Shown here piece after piece: positions 57,089 to 64,000 of a stretch of 64,000 nucleotides of DNA. The stretch is from Desulfovibrionaceae bacterium (GTDB lineage Bacteria > Desulfobacterota > Desulfovibrionia > Desulfovibrionales > Desulfovibrionaceae). Position 1 is the first letter of the stretch; each line of letters begins with the position of its first letter. The stretch lies in assembly GCA_015709205.1 (NCBI GenBank), contig JACCQO010000006.1, positions 1 to 64,000 on the forward strand, written 5' to 3'. The position numbers and the translations under genes were made by a program. The notes beneath the pieces are model-generated. The model ran no database searches. It saw nothing but the letters and a program-made list of their open reading frames with translations, and was not told the DNA's origin.

Positions 57089-57213
57089 CTGGTGTCCTTG
57101 AGCGCGCCGGGCGCTCGCAGGGGCTTGCGGAAGGGGCGGAGGTCCGGCCGGGCGGCGCGGGGCGACCGCGGCGGAGCCCGGAACGCAGGCGGGGCGCGGC
57201 CGCGCGGGCCGCA

Positions 57214-58833
57214 TCACTCGTCGTCGGCCATGTCTCCGATCCAGGCGCAGTAGGGGCGGTCCCCCTTGCCGTTTCCCGGGGCGCCCGCCTTCGGCGCGGC
57301 GGTCTTTTCGGCCGTCCCCGGCTCCTCGTTCGCCGCGGCCGCGATCTCGTCGGGGTCCTCGCCGCGCAGGCACTCGGGCGGCACCTCGCGGGGCAGGCGG
57401 ATGGTGAAGTTGGTGCCCTGGCCCGGGGTGGAGTCCACGGCGATGCTGCCGCCGTGCTGGCGCACGACCTTGTTGGCGATGTACAGGCCCAGGCCGGTGC
57501 CCTTGGACCCCTTGGAGGAGAAGAACAGGGTGAACATGCGGTCCAGGGTCTCCTGGTCGATGCCCGTGCCGTTGTCGTGGATGTCGAAGACGACCCATTC
57601 GTGGTCGCCGCTCACGGACAGGACCACGGTGTGGGCCTGTTTGGTGCGGTCCGCGATGCAGGCGTCCACGGCGTTCTCCAGGAAGTTGACCAGCGCGCTG
57701 GACACGGCCTTGACGTCGATCAGGAAGGTGTCCAGCTCCGAGGCGATGTCCGTCATGAACCGGACCTTGTGCAGGTCGGCGCGGGGCTTGACCAGGGCGG
57801 CCAAGTGCTCGGCGAAGACCTCCACGTCGCTGGTCTCCAGCTCCAGGGCGCGGGACTTGGCGTAGTAGAGGATGTCCAGGACCATGCTCTTGATGCGCCC
57901 GACCATCTGGCCCACGGCGGCCGTGGCGCTCGCCACCTGCTCCATGTCGGCCTTGCGGATGCCCGATTCCAGGCGGTACATGCCGCCGTCCAGGGCCGTG
58001 AGCATGCCCTTGACCCCGTGGGACATGGATCCGACCATGAGCCCCAGGTCCGTGAGGTGACACTGCAGGCGGCGCACGGTGGTGATGTCCGTGGCCATCT
58101 CCATGACCTGGACGATCTCGCCCGCCGCGTCGCGGATGGGCGCGGTGCGGATGAGCACGTTGCGGTGCGTGCCGTCGGCCGTGGTGACCACGGTCTCGGT
58201 CTCGCGCGAGACGCCGTCGTCGAAGGTCTGCATGGCCTTGCAGTCGCCGCAGGGGGCCTGGCGGTGGCGGAAGGCCTGGTAGCAGGTGCGCCCCCCCGGC
58301 TCGCCGAACTGGTCGCGGAACTGGCGGTTGGCGGAGACGAGCATCTGCTCGCGGTCGATGACCGCGATGGCGCAGGGCGCGGCGTCGAAGAGTTCCTGGT
58401 GCAGGGCGGTCTTCTCGCGGACCATCTCGCCCAGGTGGGCGGTGTGGCGGCGCAGCTCGCGGCGCATGGCGGCCTTTTCGGACGCGTTGCGCAGGGCGGC
58501 CTCGAGCATGTCGTGGTTCACGGGCTTGGTCACGAAGTCCGCGGCCCGGTGCTTGAGGCTCTCGATGGCCAGGTCCAGGTCGCCGTGGCCCGAGATCATG
58601 ATCACCTCGGTGTCCGGCGCGCGCGCCTTGAGGGCCTTGAGCAGCTCGATGCCGTCCATGACGGGCATCTTGATGTCCGTGAGCACGATGGCCGGGTCGA
58701 AGGTCTCGAAGACCTCCAGGGCCTGGCGGCCGTTTTCCGCCGTGGCCACCTCGAAGCCCATGTCCGTGAGATAGATGCCGAGAAATTTGCGGATGCCGAC
58801 TTCGTCGTCCACCAGAAGGATTTTCTCGTTCAT
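57214..58833 (-). CDS. Soluble REC-PAS-histidine kinase
   Basis: A 539-residue protein without membrane helix. An N-terminal receiver has phospho-acceptor D53 (LTDIKMP) and Lys in VTKPV. A PAS-like domain (about 145-250) contains CYQAF and APCGDC, a Cys arrangement common in PAS domains of anaerobic deltaproteobacteria. H272 in SMSHGVKG is the likely phosphorylated His, followed by NFLENAVDAC, DNGTGID and GTGLGLYI of the ATPase. An odd C-terminal tail ends YCAWIGDMADDE. It is the probable kinase for the two receivers next to it. Confidence 0.92.
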   Translation of the reverse strand: MNEKILLVDDEVGIRKFLGIYLTDMGFEVATAENGRQALEVFETFDPAIVLTDIKMPVMDGIELLKALKARAPDTEVIMISGHGDLDLAIESLKHRAADFVTKPVNHDMLEAALRNASEKAAMRRELRRHTAHLGEMVREKTALHQELFDAAPCAIAVIDREQMLVSANRQFRDQFGEPGGRTCYQAFRHRQAPCGDCKAMQTFDDGVSRETETVVTTADGTHRNVLIRTAPIRDAAGEIVQVMEMATDITTVRRLQCHLTDLGLMVGSMSHGVKGMLTALDGGMYRLESGIRKADMEQVASATAAVGQMVGRIKSMVLDILYYAKSRALELETSDVEVFAEHLAALVKPRADLHKVRFMTDIASELDTFLIDVKAVSSALVNFLENAVDACIADRTKQAHTVVLSVSGDHEWVVFDIHDNGTGIDQETLDRMFTLFFSSKGSKGTGLGLYIANKVVRQHGGSIAVDSTPGQGTNFTIRLPREVPPECLRGEDPDEIAAAANEEPGTAEKTAAPKAGAPGNGKGDRPYCAWIGDMADDE

Positions 58834-58922
58834 GTCGTGCCCGGGTGCTGAAGTGCTTGGGGATGGGCCGGGGCCGGGCGGCGTGGGCCCGCCCGGCCTG
58901 GGTTGCCGTCGTGTGTCGCGGC

Positions 58923-59276
58923 CTAGCCGATGGCCTCCTTGACGGCCGCGATGACCGTGGCCGGCTCGAAGGGCTTGTTGATGGTCGCCACGGCCCTGCG
59001 GATGGCCAGGTGGATGCCGGAGAGTCCGCTGATGACGATGACCGGGGTCTCCTTGAGGCCGGGATCCTGGGACATCTTGCGGTAGAACCGGGGGCCCCAC
59101 TCGTGGGGCATCTCCAGGTCCAGGGTCACGAGGTCGGGCTTCTCCGCCTTGGCCACCTCCAGGGCCTCGCCCCCGTCGGTGGCCGTGCAGGTCGCGTAAC
59201 CGTTGTCTTCGAAGACGCTTACGAGGTATTCCACGATGCTCGGATCGTCGTCAACAACCAGAATCTTCTTAGCCAT
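58923..59276 (-). CDS. Stand-alone receiver, Rrf1-like (copy 1)
   Basis: A 117-residue CheY-type response regulator with no output domain. ILVVDDDPSIVEY holds the acidic pocket, VTLDLEMP the phospho-Asp and INKPF the conserved Lys. After the phospho-site is EWGPRFYRK, shared with copy 2 and unusual for receivers. ATG 59276 is preferred to TTG 59282 because GGAGG has the right spacing. In D. vulgaris rrf1 also encodes a response regulator downstream of hmc. Confidence 0.9.
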   Translation of the reverse strand: MAKKILVVDDDPSIVEYLVSVFEDNGYATCTATDGGEALEVAKAEKPDLVTLDLEMPHEWGPRFYRKMSQDPGLKETPVIVISGLSGIHLAIRRAVATINKPFEPATVIAAVKEAIG

Positions 59277-59385
59277 GGCCAAAGCCTCCGTTGTGTTTCC
59301 AGAATTTCCGGTTTCCGGCGGCGCGTGCGGCTTGCGCGCCGGTTCATTCCAACGTCCTCGGGTCGTGCGGGGTGCGGGTCCGGCA

Positions 59386-59739
59386 TCAGTCCACGATCTG
59401 GCGCACGGTGGCCAGCAGTTCCTCGCGGTCGAAGGGTTTGCTGAAGTTGGCCGCCGCCTTGGGCACGGCGTACTTGGTGGCGTTGAGTCCGCTGATGACG
59501 ATGACCGGGATCTTCCTGAACTCCGGCTCCTGGGACAGCTTGCGGTAGAAGCGCGGGCCCCATTCGTCGGGCATCTCGATGTCCAGGGTGATGCAGTCGG
59601 GCCGCTCGGCCTTGACCACGTCCAGGGCCTGGGCGCCGTCGGCGGCCGAACAGGTCGCGTAGCCGCTGTCCGTGAACAGGTCGGTCAGATAGGTCACGAT
59701 GTCCGGATCATCGTCGATGATCATGATTTTCTTGGCCAT
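59386..59739 (-). CDS. Stand-alone receiver, Rrf1-like (copy 2)
   Basis: A 117-residue paralogue of copy 1 with IMIIDDDPDIVTYL, ITLDIEMP and FSKPF; DEWGPRFYRKLSQEPEFRK follows the same pattern. No output domain. ATG 59739 is preferred to 59745 because AGAGG then lies six bases upstream. It lies 109 bases upstream of copy 1. Phosphorelay with the adjacent kinase is inferred. Confidence 0.9.
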   Translation of the reverse strand: MAKKIMIIDDDPDIVTYLTDLFTDSGYATCSAADGAQALDVVKAERPDCITLDIEMPDEWGPRFYRKLSQEPEFRKIPVIVISGLNATKYAVPKAAANFSKPFDREELLATVRQIVD

Positions 59740-59821
59740 TTCCATCCTCTCTCGGTATGTTGCGCGCCAAGCCGAGCGGCCCGGCGCGTCGTGTCTCGTT
59801 GGTCGATCCCCGGGTTTGTCC

Positions 59822-60733
59822 TCAGATCTTGTCGGGCCGGTTCACGCTGAGCACCGGGCAGTTGGCGCGCAGGATGACCTGCTCCACGGTGGAGCCGATG
59901 CGGGCGCGTTCCGGGTCCAGCTCGCGCGTGTTGTGGGCCATGACGATGAGGTCGGCCTGCTTCTCGCGCGCGAACTTGACGATCTCCACGTAGGGCACGC
60001 CTTCCCAGACCTCGACCTCGTAGTTGGTGAAACCCTCCAGGTTGGCCACGTATTTGGCGCGGATGCGGTCGCGGGCCTGGATGACCTTCTCCTCGATCTC
60101 GTCTTGGCTCAGCGCCACGGACGAGGCCAGGGAGGAGATGTCCAGGGCGTGGAAGATGTTCAGTTCCGCGCCGAGCTCGCGCGCGGCCTTGAGCGCGAAG
60201 CGGAAGGCCGAGTCCGAGGCGCGGGAGAAGTCCGTGCCGAAGACGATGTTGGACACGCCGCCCCAGTAGGAGGCGGAAGGGCGCGCCACGGTGAGCACCG
60301 GGCAGCGGGCGGCCTTGGCCACGCGCTGCAGGGTGGAGCCGGTCACGCCTTTGTGGTAGGTGCGCGGGCCCTCGGAGTCGTCGGACGCGCCCATGACGAT
60401 GCAGTCGGCGTCCATTTCGCGCGCGGCGCGCAGGATTTCGCGGTGCGTGAAGCCGACCACGGTGTCGATGGTGCAGTCCGCGCACTCGGCGAGCTGCTTG
60501 GCGTAGGTGGTCTTCAGCTCCTCGCGCACCAGGTCCAGGTAGTTGTCGTCCAGGCTGACCTCCTCGCCGGTGCGCATGTCCACCACGAGCTGGCTGAAGG
60601 CGCGCGTGGGCGCGCCGAGCACGTGGAAGACGCGCAGGCGCGCGCCGTAGCGCCGGGCCATGTCGAAGGCCACGCGGGCCGCGTCGTCGCAGGCCGGGGA
60701 CGCCGAAGTCGCGAACAGGATATTCTTGAACAT
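59822..60733 (-). CDS. Tandem-domain universal stress protein
   Basis: A 303-residue protein of two UspA domains (about 1-150 and 160-300). The first has VMGASDDSEGPRTYHKGVTG, close to the GxxGx(9)G(S/T) nucleotide-binding pattern; the second has MAHNTRELDPERARIGST, less complete. It lies between hmcF and the receiver genes in the same direction. Role in energy stress is suggested by context only. Confidence 0.92.
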   Translation of the reverse strand: MFKNILFATSASPACDDAARVAFDMARRYGARLRVFHVLGAPTRAFSQLVVDMRTGEEVSLDDNYLDLVREELKTTYAKQLAECADCTIDTVVGFTHREILRAAREMDADCIVMGASDDSEGPRTYHKGVTGSTLQRVAKAARCPVLTVARPSASYWGGVSNIVFGTDFSRASDSAFRFALKAARELGAELNIFHALDISSLASSVALSQDEIEEKVIQARDRIRAKYVANLEGFTNYEVEVWEGVPYVEIVKFAREKQADLIVMAHNTRELDPERARIGSTVEQVILRANCPVLSVNRPDKI

Positions 60734-60788
60734 GGTAACCTCTTTCTGCTGTCCTTTTCAGGAGTTGCCGGTCCGCGCCCGGAGGGCG

Positions 60789-62186
60789 CTACTCCTCTTC
60801 TTCCTTGGGCTTGAGGTGTTCCGGCACCTCGACCATGCTGATCAGCAGGGGCTTGAGGAAGGACCAGCGGATGCCGATCTCGTACTCCTCCTCCAGGTCG
60901 CGGATGGCGTCCCAGCAGTTGTGGCAGGGGGCGATGACGAGCTTGGCGCCGGTGGCCAGGATCTGGTCGCGCTTGGTGCGCAGGGCCTTGTTGCGCTGGG
61001 GCCGGAACCGCCCGATGCCGTTGAAGCCGCCCCCGCCGCCGCAGCAGTAGTTGTATTCCTTGTTGGGCGTCATCTCGATGAAGTAGCCGGGCTCGACGAT
61101 GTAGCTCATGATCTCGCGCGTGACCATGGCCAGCCCGTTGTTGCGCACGTAGTTGCAGGAATCCTGGAGGGTCACCGGCTCCTTGATGCGCTTGGCCGGG
61201 TCGATCTTCAGCTTGCCCGTGCGCAGGGCCTCGGCCACCCACTCCACGTAGTGCAGACACTCCACCGGCGGCTTGCCGTCGGGCCGTCCGGCCCAGTAGG
61301 GGCCCTCGACCACGGTGGCGCGGTGGGCGTGGCCGCATTCGGTGCCGACCATGCGCCTGGGCCTGAGCCGCTCCATGGCCGAATAGACGCTCTTGACCTG
61401 CATGGTGCAGGCCTCCCAGTCGCCGGCGAACATGGCCAGGGAGGTCTGCTCCCAGCCCTCGCTGGGCACGGTCCAGTTCTCGCCCGCGATGTGGAAGAGG
61501 ATGGCCGCCTCGGCGATGTCCTCGGGATAGTGCTTGGGCTCGCGCGCGTTGCAGGTATACATGATGTCCGCGCCTTCCTTGTCCACGGGGATGGTCAGGC
61601 CCGGCCACTCCTCCTCCTGCTCCTCGGCCATCCATTCGCACGTCTCCACCCAGTCCTCGTTGGTCACGTCCATCTGGGCGCGGTAGACGCGGTGCATGCC
61701 CGCGCCGATCTTCAGCTCCCAGGGCACGAAGCCCTGCGCGTAGAGCAGGCCGCGCAGGTAGCTGAACATCACGCCCATGTCGATGCCGTGCGGACAGAAC
61801 TGGCCGCAGCGGTTGCAGCAGGTGCACTGGGCCCAGGCCACCTCCATGCAGTGGCGCATGAACTCGTTGTCCACCTTGCCGTTTTTGCGCACCATCTCGC
61901 CCAGGGTCGTCTGGATCTTGTAGGACGGCACCTGGGTGGGATCGCAGTCGTTGACGCGGTAGAGAAAGCAGCTGTCCGCGCACAGGCCGCAGCGGGCGCA
62001 CATGGACAGCCACGTGCGCGTGCGCGACTTGCAGGTGTTCTTGAGCGCGGCGGCCAGCTTGTCCGTGTCCACGTCCAGCTGCTCCATTTCCTCGTAGTAT
62101 TGGGTTCCCCGGGAGTCGGAGAGCAGCTCCTTGAGCGCCTCCTCCGTGCCGATGGGGGTCGTGTTGCAATATTTGCCTTCGGGCAT
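60789..62186 (-). CDS. hmcF: HmcF, iron-sulfur protein of the Hmc redox complex
   Basis: A 465-residue soluble subunit on the cytoplasmic side. Two ferredoxin-like Cys sets are visible: [11 protein letters not shown] and [14 protein letters not shown]. Two CCG-type domains (about 240-440) follow, with [11 protein letters not shown] and PCHNCWD, as in HdrD/heterodisulfide reductase-like proteins. Length matches HmcF of D. vulgaris. AGGAGAAG precedes ATG 62186. It passes electrons between the membrane part and a cytoplasmic acceptor. Confidence 0.93.
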   Translation of the reverse strand: MPEGKYCNTTPIGTEEALKELLSDSRGTQYYEEMEQLDVDTDKLAAALKNTCKSRTRTWLSMCARCGLCADSCFLYRVNDCDPTQVPSYKIQTTLGEMVRKNGKVDNEFMRHCMEVAWAQCTCCNRCGQFCPHGIDMGVMFSYLRGLLYAQGFVPWELKIGAGMHRVYRAQMDVTNEDWVETCEWMAEEQEEEWPGLTIPVDKEGADIMYTCNAREPKHYPEDIAEAAILFHIAGENWTVPSEGWEQTSLAMFAGDWEACTMQVKSVYSAMERLRPRRMVGTECGHAHRATVVEGPYWAGRPDGKPPVECLHYVEWVAEALRTGKLKIDPAKRIKEPVTLQDSCNYVRNNGLAMVTREIMSYIVEPGYFIEMTPNKEYNYCCGGGGGFNGIGRFRPQRNKALRTKRDQILATGAKLVIAPCHNCWDAIRDLEEEYEIGIRWSFLKPLLISMVEVPEHLKPKEEEE

Positions 62187-62242
62187 TGCTCTTCTCCTGT
62201 TCGGTGATGCCGATATGAAGCGAACGTGTGGCGGCCGAGCCG

Positions 62243-62920
62243 CTACCAGGCCAGTCCCCGGCCCTTCCGGCCGCCGCGCTTGGTGCCGTAGTCCAGGCCC
62301 AGCTGCATGCGCGAGCAGAAGAACAGCGCCACGTGGGCGAGCTTGGTGAAGGGCGCGGCCAGGAGCAGGATTTCGCCTGTGAGGATGTGGGCGTTGATCC
62401 AGAACGCGTAGTTTTCCGGCTGGTGCGCGGCCACGTAGCCCGTGACCAGCGGGGCCAGGCTGAGCGCCATGACCGCCAGGTCCTGCGGGCCGGTGATGAT
62501 GCGGATCTCGGGCAGCGCGTAGCGCCGCAGGAGCATCAGCACGCCCGCGCAGATGGCCAGGATGGTCAGCGCGTCGGCCAGCCCGGCGGGCATGGCGGGC
62601 CAGGACACTCCCAGCCACTGCTTCAGGAACATGGTGTGGCCGGTGTAGAAGAGCGGCACGAGCACCAGGCCGAAGTGCAGCAGGAAGAAGAGGGCGGCGA
62701 AGCCGGGCTTGGTGCGCCAGCTGCGCGAGCCGAAGGGGATCAGCCAGAAGATCACGCTCTTGAGGGCCCACAGCCAGCCCGTGGACGTGAGGTGCCCGTA
62801 GGGCACGCGGTCCAGGTTCCAGCGCAGGCCCTTCACGTACCAGACGACGCGCGCGGCCAGGCCGCCGAAGAACACGGCCAGGGACAGCCACAGCATGGGT
62901 CCGGTGAGGAAGTCGTACAT
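62243..62920 (-). CDS. hmcE: HmcE, cytochrome b-like membrane subunit
   Basis: A 225-residue NarI-family integral membrane protein with about five helices and several His in them (for example [12 protein letters not shown] and GHTMFLKQW). It probably holds b-type haem and exchanges electrons with menaquinone. AAGGAG precedes ATG 62920. Its length equals that of HmcE from D. vulgaris as I recall it. Confidence 0.92.
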   Translation of the reverse strand: MYDFLTGPMLWLSLAVFFGGLAARVVWYVKGLRWNLDRVPYGHLTSTGWLWALKSVIFWLIPFGSRSWRTKPGFAALFFLLHFGLVLVPLFYTGHTMFLKQWLGVSWPAMPAGLADALTILAICAGVLMLLRRYALPEIRIITGPQDLAVMALSLAPLVTGYVAAHQPENYAFWINAHILTGEILLLAAPFTKLAHVALFFCSRMQLGLDYGTKRGGRKGRGLAW

Positions 62921-62944
62921 TTCGGTCTCCTTGCGGGTTGTCGG

Positions 62945-63088
62945 CTAGAACAGCCGCTTCTTCTCGTCCTTGTCCGTGAGGAACCACCACCAGAAGACGT
63001 AGAGCAGGAGCCCGAGGCCCATGAGCACGTAGGTCACGCTCTTGGAGTGGAGCAGGAAGTCCTGCAGCGTGTAGAAGACGGTATCCAT
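62945..63088 (-). CDS. hmcD: HmcD, small membrane subunit
   Basis: A 47-residue protein from ATG 63088 to TAG 62945. One helix ([19 protein letters not shown]) with a charged C-terminus ([11 protein letters not shown]). AAAGGAGG lies upstream. Size, topology and position between hmcC and hmcE match HmcD. Function is unknown; perhaps assembly or stability of the membrane part. Confidence 0.88.
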   Translation of the reverse strand: MDTVFYTLQDFLLHSKSVTYVLMGLGLLLYVFWWWFLTDKDEKKRLF

Positions 63089-63104
63089 ATGCGCTCGGCC
63101 TCCT

Positions 63105-64000
63105 TTAGTGGGATTCCTTGTAGTCGGGATGTTCGTAGAAGATGGGCATGCGCGTGCAGATGAAGCGGTAGGCGAGCACGCCCACGGTGACGACGAACAG
63201 GCTGATGGCGATCTCCATCCAGCTCGGGAAGTAGCGGTCCGCCGACGGCAGCTGCCAGTTGAAGGCCACCAGGCTGACGTTGAAGCGGTTGAAGACGATG
63301 CCCAGCACGGTCCACACCGCGGTGAAGCGGATCAGGGTGCGGTTCCTTTCCCGCGCGCCGATGGCGTAGAGATAGGCGGGCAGGGCCACGAAGCCGATCA
63401 GTTCCACCAGGAAGAGCACGCCGTAGCCCGTGGCCAGGTAGTGCCACTTGTTCTCCAGGGCCAGGCCGAACATCTTCATGATCAGGTAGCCGCACATGAC
63501 CACGGAGCAGGCCTTGGCAAAGCCCGTGACCACGCCCGGGGCCTCCTCCAGGTGCGTCTCGTCCATGAGTTCGTGGAAGTTGCGGTGCGCCAGGGTGCCT
63601 TCGAAGAGGACCATGGACATGCCCGCGAACATGGAGGAGACGAAGAAGAACAGGGCCAGGTACGGCGAGTACCAGAGCGGGTGCACCTTGCTCGGGGCGA
63701 TGAGGTAGAGTGCGCCCAGCGAGGACTGGTGCAGGGTGGAAAGGACCACGCCGAAGATGGTCAGGACCAGGGTGAGCTTGACCAGGACCTTGCGCAGCTT
63801 GTCCAGCCTGAGCCATTCGCAGGCGGCCGGGAGCCATTCGATGAACAGCACCGTGAGGTAGAGGAACACGCACAGGCCGACCTCGAAGAGCAGCGAGGTG
63901 GTGCCCTGGGAGAGGAAGATGGGGTAGGTCAGCCGCCAGGGGCGGCCCACGTCGTAGTGCAGGGCGAAGACCACCAGGGCGTAGCCCAGGAAGGCGGTCA
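63105..64000 (-). CDS. hmcC: HmcC, NrfD/PsrC-family membrane subunit (5-prime end outside window)
   Basis: A partial coding region, at least 298 codons, open to the window edge. The visible part has seven or more membrane helices of the NrfD type, for example LSQGTTSLLFEVGLCVF, FSVVMCGYLIMKMF-like SVVMCGYLIMKMFG and FNVSLVAFNWQLPSADRYFPSW, a segment seen near the end of HmcC. It is the quinone-side integral subunit of Hmc. hmcA (16-haem cytochrome) and hmcB should lie beyond 64000. Confidence 0.92.
   Translation of the reverse strand, partial: TAFLGYALVVFALHYDVGRPWRLTYPIFLSQGTTSLLFEVGLCVFLYLTVLFIEWLPAACEWLRLDKLRKVLVKLTLVLTIFGVVLSTLHQSSLGALYLIAPSKVHPLWYSPYLALFFFVSSMFAGMSMVLFEGTLAHRNFHELMDETHLEEAPGVVTGFAKACSVVMCGYLIMKMFGLALENKWHYLATGYGVLFLVELIGFVALPAYLYAIGARERNRTLIRFTAVWTVLGIVFNRFNVSLVAFNWQLPSADRYFPSWMEIAISLFVVTVGVLAYRFICTRMPIFYEHPDYKESH

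Noticed and set aside
57105..57213. Possible RNA gene in the GC-rich gap between the kinase and rrf2
   Set aside because: No clear stem architecture or promoter; the gap is short and compositionally like coding-gene spacers here.

Overview
The window is dense, GC-rich DNA from a Desulfovibrionales-type sulfate reducer. The right edge carries the Hmc transmembrane redox complex (hmcC-D-E-F), a hallmark of Desulfovibrio-group sulfate reducers. Other consistent signs are a cytochrome c maturation set whose CcmE has Cys instead of the haem-binding His, indolepyruvate:ferredoxin oxidoreductase, an NADH:CoA-disulfide/polysulfide reductase with rhodanese domain, and long AAAAGGTT-type hairpin terminators. 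The genus cannot be fixed from the sequence alone.

Left part (1-24 kb), almost all on the minus strand. livHMGF (branched-chain amino-acid ABC transporter, no binding protein in the window) runs into guaB-guaA, tatB-tatC, hisB, an orphan lipoprotein gene, hisA and a DegT-family sugar aminotransferase. Upstream lies ccmF-A-B-C-D plus a CcmI-like TPR gene. Its partner ccmE is separated from ccmF by a ZraP/Spy-like periplasmic metal-binding gene with its own sigma-54 promoter, a distal palindrome and flanking GC hairpins. A CNNM/CBS membrane protein follows, then a plus-strand LPS heptose block (gmhB and two family-9 glycosyltransferases).

Middle (23-35 kb): TPR protein, a 48-residue small protein, nadD and proA on minus. 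On plus are a membrane-anchored TPR-like protein, iorA-iorB (IorA keeps the ligands of only one Fe-S cluster), a GAF/sigma-54 activator, a nitrilase-family amidohydrolase, a metallo-beta-lactamase-fold protein and thiC.

Type IV pilus block (35-54.5 kb), MSHA-like. Two PilT-type retraction ATPases and a zinc-ribbon/receiver-like protein with a six-residue repeat are on plus. On minus are a low-GC pilin and the assembly machine in order E-G-J-I-K-L-N, counted from the operon start. A GspA/ExeA-like ATPase with a peptidoglycan-binding domain lies upstream, and divergently three prepilin-type genes. The last two of these are paralogous fusions of a pseudopilin to an L-type-lectin-like domain. The assembly ATPase has two complete MshEN-type c-di-GMP-binding motifs. 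Together this predicts second-messenger-gated pili carrying two lectin-like minor pilins; I regard it as the most novel system here.

Right part (54.7-64 kb), minus strand: hmcC(partial)-D-E-F, a tandem universal stress protein, two near-identical stand-alone receivers, a REC-PAS-histidine kinase, Rrf2 and a CoA-disulfide reductase/rhodanese. It resembles the hmc-rrf1-rrf2 operon of D. vulgaris with an enlarged signalling module between hmcF and rrf2. No tRNA, rRNA, CRISPR array, insertion sequence or prophage gene was seen.
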